Below are positions 36,565 through 49,224 of a stretch of DNA of 64,000 nucleotides, piece after piece. The stretch is from the NCBI RefSeq assembly GCF_030936135.1, contig NC_082613.1, positions 2,294,001-2,358,000 on the forward strand. The letters are read 5' to 3'. The stretch comes from Gavia stellata (Eukaryota > Chordata > Aves > Gaviiformes > Gaviidae). The translations under genes and the position numbers were made by a program. Positions within the stretch are counted from its first letter, which is position 1. The number at the start of each line of letters is the position of its first letter. Under the pieces are notes generated by a model that did not search any database, was not told the DNA's origin, and was given only the letters and a program-made list of their open reading frames with translations.

Positions 36565-38875
36565 CTAGGCATGGAAATTCCCATGGTGGCTGTCACCCAG
36601 CAGAGTCCAACCACCCCCACGTCAGAGCTAACTCAGATAACGGCTCTTTAGCAGGACCTCAAAACTGAGAGGCAAGAAACCGAGGACATAATTTTGGGGG
36701 TTGGGAAAACCGGATACTGCAAGAGCATGCAGAAAAAGTGAGCCCATGATGCATTTTTAATTCCAGTGCACCCTGCACTAAGGAGCGTGTTTGAAACCAG
36801 CCCTTTGATTCCTGCAAAACCCCGGTGGTCTGCAACATTACTGAGAATTCAGGAACTAAGGGTTTAAAACAGGCATTGCTCTTGGGACTTACGCTTTTGC
36901 TGCTGGGAGACAGACAAAATGCAAACTATTCCATTTCTTTTTTCCTCTCCGAGTTAAGATGCTAACAGCTCATGTAGCTCACCAGGCGCTCGGGTGCGGG
37001 TTTTATTCCTGCGGTATCGCTCTGAAATTAGACTTTGCTGAAGCCAAAGTAGGCAGCAGCCATCAGACAAAAACCCGAGATCATCTCCAGGATGAGTCAT
37101 CACGCAGGGAAGGATGCGGGGAGGGAGAGGAGGGAGCTGGTGGAAAGGGAGATTCGGGCTGCCCCGAGCCAGGCAGCCGGGGCTGGGAGCCTGGGGAGGA
37201 CAACGTCAGCTCCTGCGGATGGGGTCTGCAGTAAAATCCTCGAGAGGGGAGCAAGGCGGTGAGAAGGGACTGTCAAACCGGATCAATGTAGCTCAGAAGA
37301 GGAGGAAGAAAAGACAGATGAAACGAACACAAGTCCTTGTTTACCTGCTGCTATTGCTTTTTTTAACCCTGTATTTCCATTGTAATAATGGACAGAATGT
37401 GTCTGTATATACACAGCTCTACAGTGCTATAGGTACAGCTGTAATGTAGGATTTCATCCTGCCAAGCATGCCTTGGGGATCTTCCTCAGTGAGAGGAGGA
37501 AGGAATGAAGTGGCCTATGTATAAATGTATTTATGTATAGGGGAAAGCCAGTTTGGAGAAGTCGGAACAGCTGCTCCTCAGGAAGACATGGACATTTCTG
37601 GTCGGAGGGGCAGCCTAAACCAGTCCCATCTGCTCCACATGAGATAAGCGGTGCCCAAACCGTACAAAAAGTGGTTTGTTTATTTTTTAATGAAACGAGA
37701 TCCACGATGCTGAAAGCACTTGGGCAATGCTGCTGAGGTACCACCCCTCCTGCCAGCCATAGATTGATCTTCCTCTCCCAGTAGGCCAGAGCTTTGTGTA
37801 AAATGAAATGCCCTGTCATTTCGTTTGATAATGAAAGCATTCCCCAAGAGTTTAACCACTGAGTGCCCTCTGTGCTGGCAGGGACAGCAGACTTGTATTC
37901 TCCCCGTAGCACAAAACCCCGAGGCAATCTGGGCAGTGGTGGCCAGTGGTGCTGATGGGGAAGCAAAGCAACTGCCTCCATTTGCAGATGGGAGGTCAGC
38001 TGCAACCTAAGAACCGGCAGCATCATCCGGACTGTACAGATTTCATGTGAATATTTTTCTTGTGCTCTGGTCTATGAGATTCTGTATTTTTAATGTATTG
38101 ATTTGCCAATATTTTAATGCTGTCATGTTCTTTATATATGCTGTATAAAAGAATCCAATGTTATATTTCTATGTAGAGTGTTTCCCTTATGGTTGGGCTT
38201 AAAATATAGATGCAATTCCAGTGTCCCAGGACCCAAATCCCCTGTAAACGGCTCAAGCGGGGAGGATTTTCATGCTGATTAGCATTCGATTGGGAATCTG
38301 GAGGGATACCAGCGCAAACTTTGCAATTAGCGCTTCCCCTGAATAACGTAGGGGGAGGAGGAAATCTGGGCACTTTAAGCACTTTGCAATGGATGTTTAT
38401 CCCCAAGCACTCACTAGGAAATCTCATAAAACCCCCAAGCATGCCAAGAAGAACTCCCCGAGAACCACGCTGCTGGCAAGCTGCATCCATGCCCTTGAAT
38501 AAATGAGTTTGGTGGGCTGTTGTGTTTGTGGATACAGTAACTGCCTTGGGCAGTCAGCAACCTTGAGTCTTTGCAGCCCATCGGCCGTTGTACGGTCTGA
38601 CGGGGTGCTGGGTACGGCTGTGCGTGAAGCTGGGAACCGGCTGACGGGCTTTTCTTGCAGAGCCGTGAAGGAGCAGGAGAGCGTTTGTTAGTGGCTGGAT
38701 AAGGAGCAGCCACCCTCCCTTTGTAGTTCTTGGTTGGGTTTTTAAATAGATTTATGTCCTCTGAAAAATATACCAGTGTTTGGCATTTTTTTAATACGGA
38801 TTTTGTTATAATGACTATGCTGCAGTGATCCTACATAATCAAGTACTCAATAAATGTGTGTTTACTAAGCTTTTG
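36565..38875 (+). other. OPRL1: OPRL1 3' untranslated region (predicted)
   Basis: The sequence after the TGA has no coding character. It becomes AT-rich from about 38040, with several ATTTT/TATTT stretches. A Pumilio-type TGTATATA element is at 37404-37411. AATAAA signals occur at 38498-38503 and 38849-38854, each followed by T/G-rich sequence. The second looks better because a GTGTGTTT element lies just after it, so I place the end near 38870-38880. The end is inferred; a proximal isoform ending near 38520 is possible. Confidence 0.6.
38849..38854 (+). terminator. OPRL1: AATAAA polyadenylation signal, probable OPRL1 end
   Basis: A canonical hexamer is followed within 10 bases by a TGTGTGTTT downstream element. 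It is on the same strand as OPRL1 and 2.3 kb after its stop codon. The alternative hexamer is at 38498. Confidence 0.6.
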
Positions 38876-38879
38876 GGCA

Positions 38880-41800
38880 ATCCTGTGGCCCTTGCAGTGA
38901 ATGTGTTTAGGCATTCTGTTCGATGCTCAGTGGAGTTTGTTATAAGAAGAGCAACAAAAACCTGAAAGCAAAAGCTTTATTGTACTGTGCCTATGGAGTT
39001 AAAGGCTTGCGATCGGCTGGCCGGCTGAAGCGCAGGCTCTTTAATTCTTTTCTGAAATGGTTGTGTTGGTATGATTTTACAATTACCGCAGTGTAAATGA
39101 CAATTTCCTAGGTGGCTACTTGTGCGCTTTAATAAAGGAAAATAAAAACCCCTGTACTTGGAATGATGTGGAGTCTGAAAGACTTAGCTGCGTGGATCAG
39201 GGGGTGGTTTCAACCCTGGCGCTGCCGGGATCTTTGCACGTGGGCTTCTTTTTCCAGCCAAAACCACTGCCGAGCACATGCGATAGCACCGAAGCATCCG
39301 ATTCCTTTTTATTAAGGTCAGTGGGAACTTCTGTTATGCAGGCAACTTTGTCTGCAGGCAACCTGGAAACAGAAGATGTGAAAATGCTAGAAAATCAGTA
39401 GTTGGAGATGAGCGTGAGCTGCCTGCGCCCTGCCAGCCTCCGCGGCTGCTCTGGGTCCCACGGCGGGCAGCTCTCGCGCGCAGGCAGGGCAGCGATGCCG
39501 GCAGCTGCCTGCTGTTAGAGGTGAAGTCTGATGCAGGACTAAAACGAGCTCTTTCCACTTACTCCACACACGCTTCCCGGGAGTTATGGGGTTAGGCATG
39601 ATCGTGGAGAACAATGAATTACAGAACTGCTCTGAAAATAAAGCCAAGGCAATATTCTGCAGCCAGGAAAGATGGATTAGCCAGTGAGATGTGCAATAAG
39701 GAAAGCGCCTTCTCTCTGCACAGAGATCAATATTCCTATCCAGGCAGGTAAATATCAGGAGAGGTGTTTTTATTAGCGGTGGTGATTTTCTTTTTTTTCT
39801 AAAAAACGAGAAAGCAAATTGGTGGGAAAAAATTGAAATCTTTATTTCTTTTCTAGTTCAGTTAATTAGAAGTACCCAGGGGTGAGTTCTTATAGCAAAA
39901 CAATAAACCAAAGTGCTTTATTCAGTATTATGGGATTTATTAATGTGCTAAGTGTTCTCCCTGCTGCTGCTGGCTGGAGACAACTGCTGGAAAGGCTGAG
40001 GAATGGATGAGCCGGGGGCTGAGCTCTCCCCTGGGGAGCTCCTTGGCTCATGACACTGGCACATCCGGGCAGAACTCTGACTTTTGAAGGGTGCTTCGGT
40101 CTGCTGGTGCCACATCTCCCTTCCTCTCCCCCTGCCCAGGCTGTTCAGCTGGCAACTTCCCCCCCCCAACACAAATCACAATTTCTAAAAGCAGAAACAA
40201 GGTGCAGAATTTGCACCCTCAGTGAAGTTTGGATGGTTTTATGCCTTGGGAAGAACTTACCTGGGGAGGTGCTGAGTTATCCTTTACCGAGCTATAGGCC
40301 AGACCGAGGTTAGCTGGTTTGGGTGAGGATTCAGTCAAAATTACCCTCCCCGTGCCCTCCTTGTCCTCCACTTGTAGGAGCCCCCAAGCCCTTCACCCGC
40401 TCCGAATGCCTCTGGCCCCCACTGAGCCCGGCCCCCGGTGCCGAGGACAGTTTTAGCAGGTGGAAGAAACCCCAACTGCAGAAAGGCCAAAGCTGCATTT
40501 GCCCCACGTGGTGCCCATTGCTCTGCAGCTCGGGACTTGCCCTGGTGAGGACACTGATGCTGAGCAGTTGCCATGTCTGTTTTTCCAAGGTGTTTTTGTG
40601 AGGAGCTAGACTGTAAATATGTCTTTTTTTTTTTTTTTCTTCCCCCCTCCCCCAGGAATATTTGTTAACTCCTCAAGGAGCTGTGACTGGGCTCTGATCT
40701 CTCTCTGGGTACTTTGGAATATGGTTGCTGAGTAGGACAATGTGTGCCTGGAGAGGGATGCCTCTCACCCTGCACTGCTTTATAGGGAAAGTGGGTGCCC
40801 TCCATAGTTACAGCCTCTTTGTTTAAATGAAAAGGATCTCCAGAAGCAGCTGGTGCTGGTGCAGCCTTTGCTACCTGCTCAGAACAGGGACTCTTAGGCT
40901 GGCAGCAAGCGGGCTCTGCCAGAACATCTCCAGTTTGCTTTCCCCCTCATTTCCCAGTGCTTTCCTTCAGCTATTTTTGTGGCTATTTATGCATAAACAA
41001 ATTTCTCCTTCCTTCAACAAGGAGAAACTCCTTCGGACAGACCCTGAGCTGTAGTCCTGATTGTGCATTCATGGCTTTACGTCGTGTTTCCATGTGAATC
41101 TCTGTGGCGGCAGAGCTTCGTCGCTGTGACTTTGCAGAATCGGCTGGTAATTCACATTCCTCATCTTCGCCTCCCAAGCCCTGCCCAGGGCTGTCTGAAG
41201 GACCAGTTCTTACTCCCTGGCCTTCTCCTGTGTTGAGGAGAACCACGCAGCTGAGCTGGGAGGGATGGAGGATTGCAGGAGGGAAAAGTGTCTCAGCTTT
41301 GTGGTGGAAAAGGATTGTGAGGTGGTGAGGATGGAAGAAGGGAGAGAAAATGGAAGGTGGACCTGAGGCTTCAGCATCAGCCCATGACCCATGGTACTGC
41401 ATGAGGAACAGAGATGGACTATAGGAAAGTAGAGCATATGCTGTGTGATGCCAATGGGCACAGGGTTTTTTTGGGGAGGGGGATGAGACGTTACGGGATC
41501 TGTAGCCCCTCCTTGCCATGGCTGAGCCGAGGCACACCTATTTTGACTGGCCCACAGTGGCCGCATACACCCGCCCTCTTGCCCATTTAGACTGGGGCTA
41601 CGTGTCACCTTCGCTCAAAACACATGATAACAGATGTGTTAAGGCCTTAACTCATTTTGAAAGAAGGAATTTTAGGATTATTTTCAAGCAAATTTGGGTG
41701 GGTGCACTTTAGGTCAAAGAGCCCTACAGCTCACAAACTCCCTTTGTTCCTTTTTTCAGCACCCTGAAGCCTGGATAAATTGCATGACAGAATAAAATAA

Positions 41801-43736
41801 TCAATAAATAGAGCAACATGGTTATGTATCTTGGCAACGATGATGCTAATCAACCATGTAAACCGATTTTGCGCTCTCTCTCCCTTAATGCAGTGAAATC
41901 CCAGCTGTCTGCAGTGAAGGAGTGATGCTGGTGCTCTGCGGTGCGGGGGACACGGACAGCCCTTTCTCCAACCTGCTGCCTCTCCTACTACACACAAGGT
42001 TTCTGTTTCAGCAACCCAAAAACTCACAGAACTCTCCCTGGGGTAGAAAGTGCACAATAATATCCAACACCAGCTGGGATCACCTTCACCTCCCTGGAGA
42101 ACGTATCTCATGTTCGGATTCTTGGGAATTTGGTCCTCCCGTGGTTAAGCTCCTCCGGGAGCAAACCCCATCGCTCCGTGCTGGCGCGTGGCATCACTTG
42201 GGATCTTTCTGAGTAATGAGCAGGTTGGATCATTTGTGGGTCCGTATAGCATGGTGTTATACATGTCCTTGCCTCTTGCTCCTGCTTTGCTCTCAAATCC
42301 TTGTGCCTCTTGCAGTATATAGGTGCTGGGTGGGAAATCCTACCTGCAGACCCCATGCAGGCAGCTCGCAACCTATGCAACCAGCCCACTCTTGCAGCAA
42401 AAGGTATTTTTCCTCCAGTATATGTTATTGCTGCGAGGGGATGTAGCTCCTGTGCGGATGGAGCCCTCCCGCCTGCCTGCAGTGGTCAGGGAGAGCATCC
42501 GCCGCTTCCCTCCTCTCCGGGCCTGCAGCCAGGCAGGATGGTCTGGAGCCAAGAGCCGAGAAGCACCAGCCCTGCCAAACAGCACATTTTCAGCGTAGTG
42601 AAGTGAAGGATGAATCTGCAAGAAACCAAGCAGGAAACTTGATTTTTTTCCAAGGAAACCGCTGACAGAATTAACATCTTCCCACAGCCTGGTTTTTGGT
42701 GGCATCAGATCTCCTTTCTCCCGGCCACGGAGAGGAGACCAGGCAACGTTTGAACTGGCTCTGTCCGTTCTATAAACATTGATTTTTCTGTGTGTTTTCG
42801 TTCTGCCATATGCAGTGAGTGCTCCGAAAAGCTCATGCCATGCTGATTCATTCAGTGACGGGGAATAAAAACACAAGCTATGTAGTCAATATGAAATCAA
42901 GATTAATGTCTTTTCGGCTTGATTTCCACTGTGTGAAACGAATCCCATGTTGTGATTTGGCTATTTCATGTTTGTTCAGTGTTAGGCATTAATAGCAACT
43001 TCTCCGTGTGCCCAGGTCATTTGTTCACGTCGTTTGGACTTTCCCTCATCTCAGCCTTGCACTGCTCTTGCTTTGCTTAACCACAGAGAAAATTCCCGGA
43101 GATAATCACTTGCCTCCAGGGATTAAGCGTAAAAGAGCAGAAAATGAGCCCAACCTCTAGTACTGGTGTTTATCCTTGCTCCCTGCATTCCTGCGGCGGC
43201 TCTGAGGTCGGTATGGAAAGCCGACCAGGGCTGCTCTCCCCGCAGTTTGCTTTGGCATCTGCACTGGGGTTTAGTTTGAATGTGCTCGGCTGGAAAACTG
43301 CCTCTCGTCTTCAATGAGTGTGTGTTAGCGATGCCACTGAGCCCTTCCGCCTTGGGGCTATCCACCAGGATGGTGTATGATGAGCTGCCCGGCTCTGACC
43401 TGCCCTGTCTACCGTGAAACGATGGCTATCGGCATCATCTGCAGGGCTCCTGGGCAGCTTGGAAGGAAGGAGCTCAGCTGAGAGTGACCCACGGCGTGGA
43501 GGAGCCTGCTGTCTCCATCGCACGGCTAAGAGAAATGTAATTACATCCGTAGCATTTCCATCAATACCAAGCAGGCTGAGTCTCAGGGGAGGTTTTTCAT
43601 TGCGTTGAAAACTGACTTTATTAATTACCAGCCTCTGATCTCATTTGAGGGTTAAGTTTATGAAACTGAATCCTTATTTCTCAGCTTTCCTTATTCAGTT
43701 GCCTTATTGAGTTTTGTACAGTGGATGGTTTGGACC
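38880..43736. other. Intergenic, downstream of OPRL1
   Basis: Non-coding as far as I can see. AT-rich unique blocks at about 39590-39920 and 42780-43000 could be conserved non-coding elements, judged only from texture. The T/C tract at 40624-40655 is listed separately. Confidence 0.5.
40624..40638 (+). repeat. T(15) run followed by C-rich tract and CAG
   Basis: Fifteen T are followed by CTTCCCCCCTCCCCCAG ending near 40655. The pattern is that of a strong 3' splice site, but no exon is recognised after it. Confidence 0.85.
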
Positions 43737-44446
43737 TTAGAAACTCCCAAGGTGTCCCTGGCAGAAAAGGACCTGGGGGTGTTGATCAACAGCCGGCTGA
43801 AGATGAGCCGGCAGTGTGCCCAGGTGGCCAAGAAGGCCAACGGCATCCTGGCCTGTGTCAGAAATGGTGTGGCCAGCAGGAGTGGGGAAGGGATCGTGCC
43901 CCTGTACTCGGCACTGGTGAGGCCGCACCTCGAATGCTGTGTTCAGTTTTGGGCCCCTCACTACAAGAAGGACATTGAGGTGCTGGAGCGTGTCCAGAGA
44001 AGGGCGACGGAGCTGGTGAGGGGTCTGGAGCACAGTCTGATGAGGAGCGGCTGAGGGAGCTGGGGTTGTTCAGTCTGGAGAAGAGGAGGCTGAGGGGAGA
44101 CCTCATCGCTCTCTACAACTGCCTGAAAGGGGGTTGTGGGGAGGGGGGTGTTGGTCTCTTCTCCCAAGTGACAAGTGATAGAATGAGAGGAAATGGCCTC
44201 AAGTTGTGCCAGGGGAGGTTCAGGCTAGACATTAGGAAAAATGTCTTTCCTGAGAGAGTGGTGAAGCACTGGAAGAGGCTGCCCAGGGAGGTGGTGGAGT
44301 CACCATCACTGGAGGTGTTCAAAAAATGTGTGGACGTGGCACTGCGGGACATGGTTTAGTGGACATGGTGGGATTGGGTTGGTGGTTGGACTTGATGATC
44401 TTACAGGTCTCTTCTAACCTTAGTGATTCTGTGATTCTGTGATTCT
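43737..44446 (+). mobile_element. CR1 LINE, 5'-truncated, with ORF2 C-terminus
   Basis: An open frame from about 43707 to 44054 encodes the end of the CR1 ORF2 protein, with recognisable [23 protein letters not shown] and [12 protein letters not shown] blocks. The 3' UTR follows and ends in tandem ATTCTGTG octamers at 44424-44446, the hallmark CR1 terminus. The reading frame ends early and the 5' part (endonuclease and most of the RT) is missing, so it cannot move by itself. It is similar to the 22.5-kb copy and may be the youngest insertion here. Confidence 0.95.
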
Positions 44447-44840
44447 CCAGGCATGAGCTGTGCAGGGGAAGCAGCGGAGCAAGGGGAGGTGAGGGAGAGG
44501 TACAGAAGTCCTGGTGAAGACAGAGAAAGAAATTACACCTCAGGAAAACTGAAAATGGGGACAGTTGCCTGCTGTTGAAGGTCTTACCCCCAAACTATAG
44601 TTTATTTTCCTCGCGCAGTGAATTCCCCCTTCCCACGTGGGATGCTGGTGGCAGCACCCGGAGCCCCCACCCCTGCCCAGCGAGGGGACATTGCAGCTTT
44701 AGCAAAGCCAACATCGGCCTTTGGTGCAGCCCGGGCTGCTCACCTCCTCCCGGGAAAAGCTTTCCAGCCTCTCTCTGTTTATCCAGTGAGCTCCGGACTT
44801 GGCTGTAGGCACTTATGGGAGTGCCTGTTTTTTATCTAGA

Positions 44841-44856
44841 TTTTTTTTTTTTTTTT
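44841..44856 (+). repeat. Homopolymer run of 16 T
   Basis: A simple T run in intergenic sequence 400 bases after the 43.7-kb CR1. It does not belong to the CR1 end, which is octameric rather than A-rich. Confidence 0.9.
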
Positions 44857-46654
44857 AAAGGGAAAATAGCCACTAAACAGCCCTTGACGCTTCAGGCTAG
44901 TGTCTAATTCCACTCGAAGAGCTTTTTAAGATAATTGTAATACTTTTCTGAGAGAAAATAGAGCAATTGAGGCTCGTAATTAAAAGCTATTCAGACAGCT
45001 TTGATCTTTCCCTCTGCGTCTTCACTTACCAAACACAAATGCCAAGGAGAAACTCTTGGCAATATTTAGTGTCACTATTCTTGACGTTTGCCTTTAAATT
45101 AACTCCTCTTCCTCCCTTCCAGCAAAAGGGAGGTGGGGGAAGAGTAACGAGGCAATGTGGCATCCCGTAGGCGACAAGGTGAGTGCTACGGATAAGTCAG
45201 GCTGCATAGAAAAGGGACAAACTCTCTCTCTTGGATTGCTTTTAACAGTATCCTCTAGAGATGCTTCTGCTTCATATCGTCTATATTCCAAGTTTTTGCT
45301 CATCCATTTTTAATCTCTCTTTTCATTTTTTTCCCATCTAAAGATGCTTCTGAGAGCTGGGCCTTCATCCCTCAGTGGGGAATTATTTCTTTTCTCACCC
45401 AAAGTCACGATCAGCAGTAGGAGACAGTGCAAGACTGCCGAAGTACCGGGGGATTACGGCTTCACGGGGGAACAAGCTGCAGCACAGCTCGGATGAGGAC
45501 AATTGATTGAAACAGCCATTATTACTTGTTGCAGCACAAAGATTTAAAAAGCAATAGTAATTTCCGATCCCCGCCTCTTATCTCAGATGCCTGCGTTTAA
45601 AGCCTTAGGTGGGAATATGAGCCCTGTATGAGCCCTAATTCCTTTTTCTGGGGTGGAAAACGCCTTCTTCTCCTTCTCCCAGGAATGATGAAGCAGACTC
45701 CTCCATGACTGTCTGTCCTCGTGGGTGCAGCCGGAGTGGGGGAGGCGATGTCCTTCCCAGAGAAGAGGCAGGCAGGAGCCCGCTGCCTTCCTCCGTGCTG
45801 CTGCAGTGGGAGCAAGCGGAAAGCCTTCAGCTCCTGCCGTAACCAGGGAGCTGCGAGGTTACCCGGCACCTTTGCACTCATTAAGACATCCCGGACTGTC
45901 CCAAAAGGAGATTTCCCCGGCTTTGGGGCTGAGCTGGCTTCCCCCCTCGATGCACGGACAGCTGGGAAGGGGGTTAGGATGGGAGGGAGCTGTGCGGGTC
46001 ACTGATTCAGCCTCCTGTGACCCTGCAGACCCTGGAAGGGATGCTTGGTTTAGAAGGGGATTTATTCGGTGAATTGTTAAGGGGATTTATTTCCCTGCTT
46101 ACAGCCTTCAATTTGTGGCTAACGTGGGCGGGTGTGATCCGCAGCAAGCCAGCCCCAGCAGCCTGATGAAATTCAAACGAACGAGCGGGCGAGCAGGTTT
46201 TACCTCGGGTAAACCTGTGCAACGAGCGGGCAAGTGTCTCCTCGAAGGTGGTTTCTGCTCTCCCAGAAACAGCCGTAGCAGCCTGGCCTCGGGTGCCGTG
46301 CTCGGAGGGTCTGCCTGGGCATGGACAGCCCCAGTTTGCAGGCTTCCCCGCAGAAGCAGGGTACCAGCCTGCCTGTGAGATGCAGCGATGCCGAGCTGAA
46401 AGCAGAGAGTGCCGCTTAGTGCCGCCGCGCTGAAACACAGGGCCCCACCGGACACTCCACCGGCCGGCACACCGGCCAGCTCGGTGCACCCATGGGAGCC
46501 AGAGCCCCTCCTAAGCGCTGGAGGAGAGCTTGGCCAGAGCAAGCCCCTTCTCCCCTTGTAGCCTTGCACCCCATGAGAGCAAAGAGGAGCTGACACTCCT
46601 GTCTTAAGCGTTTTACATAGAGAAAAGCGCAGATGCAGGCAGGATGCTGTTGTA

Positions 46655-47039
46655 AGAGGAGATGCTGAGAGATGGGGCTGTTCATCCTCGCAGAGAAAGG
46701 GCTCAGGGGGATATGAACAATGTCTGTAAAATGCCTGATGGAGGGTGCAGAGAAGAGGGGGCCAGACTCTTCTCAGTTGTGTACCGTGGCAGGACACGAG
46801 GAACAAACCGAAACATGGGAAATTCCATTGAAACATAGGAAAAAACTTCAACTGTGAGAGTGGTGAAGTACTGGAACGGGTTGCTGAAAGAAGTTGTGGC
46901 ATCTCCATCCTTGGAGACATTCAAACCCAGGTGGACACGGTCCTGGGCAATCTGCTCCTAGTGACCCTGCTTGAGCAGGGGGTTGGACTAGGTGATCTCC
47001 AGAGGTGCCTCCAACCTCAGCCGCTCTGTGATTCTGTGA
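46655..47039 (+). mobile_element. CR1 LINE 3' end, different subfamily
   Basis: Recognisable CR1 3' landmarks are GAGATGGGGCTGTTC, the AGAGGGGGCCAGACTCTTCTC block, CATCTCCATCCTTGGAG, GGTCCTGGGCAA, CTGCTTGAGCAGGGGGTTGG and a terminal CTGTGATTCTGTGA. The internal sequence differs from the copies at 22.5 and 43.7 kb, so it is a separate and probably older subfamily. It lies in plus orientation between OPRL1 and NPBWR2. A 270-codon minus-strand open frame (46108-46920) overlapping it is a chance antisense frame. Confidence 0.9.
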
Positions 47040-47311
47040 CAATTGTGACATTTGCTTCAAAGGGGAAAAGCAATGATACTGTCAGGTCTGAAAGTGGGTG
47101 ACTTTTACACTTGAAAGATACTTTCTGCCTAATGAAATGTATTAGGTTTTCCACCTAATGGAACATATTGCCTTTCCTACAGCCCTAACGCCAAAGAACA
47201 GTGGCGTTGCAGCTAACTAGACAATTTGTGCATGAGGTGGCATCATTTGAGTCAGTTTTCTGCACTCAGAGAGGTTTTTCCACCTGGGGAGCCCATCGCC
47301 AGCAGGTGGCA

Positions 47312-47359
47312 ACCACGCTAAAGCAGTGGGTGCCCACCACGCTAAAGCAGCGGGTGCCT
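47312..47359 (+). repeat. 24-bp tandem duplication
   Basis: Two adjacent copies of a unit beginning ACCACGCTAAAGCAG differ by two bases (47312-47335 and 47336-47359). There is no evidence of function. Confidence 0.85.
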
Positions 47360-47713
47360 GTGATGCCCGCTGGCACGGGCTGGGTCTGCTTGCTGGCCTT
47401 GCCTGGGCTGCTCCAGGGGGTCACCCCACATCTCTGCGCTCCCTCATCTGCTGCTGGCACCTGCCTCCTGCCCCGTGAAGGTTGGTCAGGACCACAGCAC
47501 CCAGCTTTCCTTCCAGAATTGGCCACCCATATGGTCCCCAGTCCTCCATCTGCCAGGTCTTCCTCCTCTTCTCCAAATTCTTCAAGTCATTTGGTACCTC
47601 TTGAGAGCCATCAGCACTTTCTAAGTTTAGCTGATCTCTTCTCCAGACGTCTCCCTGTTCCTCCTCTTGTGACTGGGGCTTGCTAAGCATCACCCCACAC
47701 ACCTGCACATGCC

Positions 47714-47729
47714 AACACACACACACACA
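47714..47729 (+). repeat. Short (CA)n microsatellite
   Basis: About eight CA dinucleotides in intergenic DNA between OPRL1 and NPBWR2. Confidence 0.85.
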
Positions 47730-49224
47730 GAGTCAGGACCAGGTTTTGAAAAATCCTTGTGTTTTCTGACAGTTGCAAGGTGCAGCTAATGGGAAATAAA
47801 GACAAGCCTTGAAACCTGGCTCTGGGAACCTTGTGGGCACTAAGTCTGGGGGTTTAAGATTGTGGGATTAAGGATGCACAGCTGTGGTCTGTTTCTTGTC
47901 AGGCTGTTTCACCTGGAAGAATGTGTTCTCCTTCATTGTTCTTCCCAAGTTAACACCTTTAATACTGAGAAGGCAACACAGGTGATCTTGTATTCACAAA
48001 TCACTTTCAGTTTTCTGAAAGGGAAACATGAAATTGCTATCATGATACATTGAAGGTTGTTAATTTTGGTGTCGGGGCTCTGAGAGCACTGATAGGACTG
48101 AATTGCCCTGAGTGACCTCACCTGGGGTCTCCACCCACACCCTTCCCATTGCTCCAGGAGCCCTTTTAAGCTGAGTCCTGCAGCTGTTCTCCCTCTCTGT
48201 TGGAGGAATACTTGTTTCCAGCCCTCCCTCCTGGATGGACCTTGGACTCATGTTGCAGCCTTGTCTTCAGCTTTATTTTCTGGACAGACCTTGGACAACT
48301 GCTGTAGATTGCTTGTCTCCTAGATGGGCTCTGGTATGTGCAATATATCTGGTCTCTAGTCCTGTTTCTAGCCCCAACTTCTTTTGTTTTACCTGTCCTG
48401 CACTTTCCTGGTGGAGTTTGGGCAGGTAAGGGCCCAGCTTGGTGCCTGTGGATCTTGGGAAAGCTGGAGAGGAAAATTTTAGCTGGGATAGCCTCCCTTA
48501 AACCAGTAATACATATACCCTACAGGGATTAAAGGGTGTGAGAATAAGCTTTTCACAGACCTCCTACTTACTGCAGCCCTACCAGCCAGCTTACTGCTGT
48601 ACTCGGCTGGGCATCACCCTCTAGGGCAAGGGCTGGGAGCAGTTTGGTTTTTGGAGAGGTGATGAGGGGAGTTGGCATTGCTTTGGCCAAGAAAAGTCTG
48701 CTCACATTTAACAAGGTGCTTTAGTGGCTAACACAGAGCCAAAGCAAGAGAGCTGTGGCACTTGCACTGTCCTGCCTCTGGTAGGTCACTGTTAAGGACT
48801 GAATGTGGCAACGAGCCCCCCTCACCTCTGTAGGTGGAAGGAGGAGGTGAGACTTCTCCATGACTGTGAAAGCTGGAAGATGTGCTGTGCTCATCAGTGA
48901 GGGAGAGGTTCCCTTGCTAGGAGAGGGAGAATGGGGTTTCAGCATGGTTTTGGTAGTTCTTGAAGCTTTCAGTGTGGTGTTTCCCATCTCCAGTCTTCAT
49001 TCTAGGTCCTGGTTCTCTTGAAGTTCTTCTACTATTTACCTGTCAAAGAAGGAACTTTACCTGCAGTGCTTGCTAGGTTTTTTCTTGGGGCTTACAAAAC
49101 ACCTTAATTTTGTTACAAATCTACAGTATTTTATTTTACAGTAGGCAAAATGCAATATAAATGGCAAAGACATGGGACAAGTAGCATAACTTTTTCTCTG
49201 GTAAAAGAAGGACCAGTCTCTTTT

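Larger units (their letters stand above)
47040..49224. other. Intergenic, downstream of NPBWR2
   Basis: Non-coding sequence with a 24-bp tandem duplication and a CA microsatellite. Frames here (for example 161 codons at 47201-47686) are low-complexity and include the tandem repeat, so they are taken as chance. Confidence 0.55.

Noticed and set aside
37454..38026. 190-codon minus-strand frame
   Set aside because: It is antisense to the predicted OPRL1 3' UTR and has no domain.
46108..46920. 270-codon minus-strand open frame, the longest besides the NPBWR2 receptor frame
   Set aside because: It runs antisense through the CR1 element at 46.65-47.04 kb and GC-rich flank, and has no recognisable domain.
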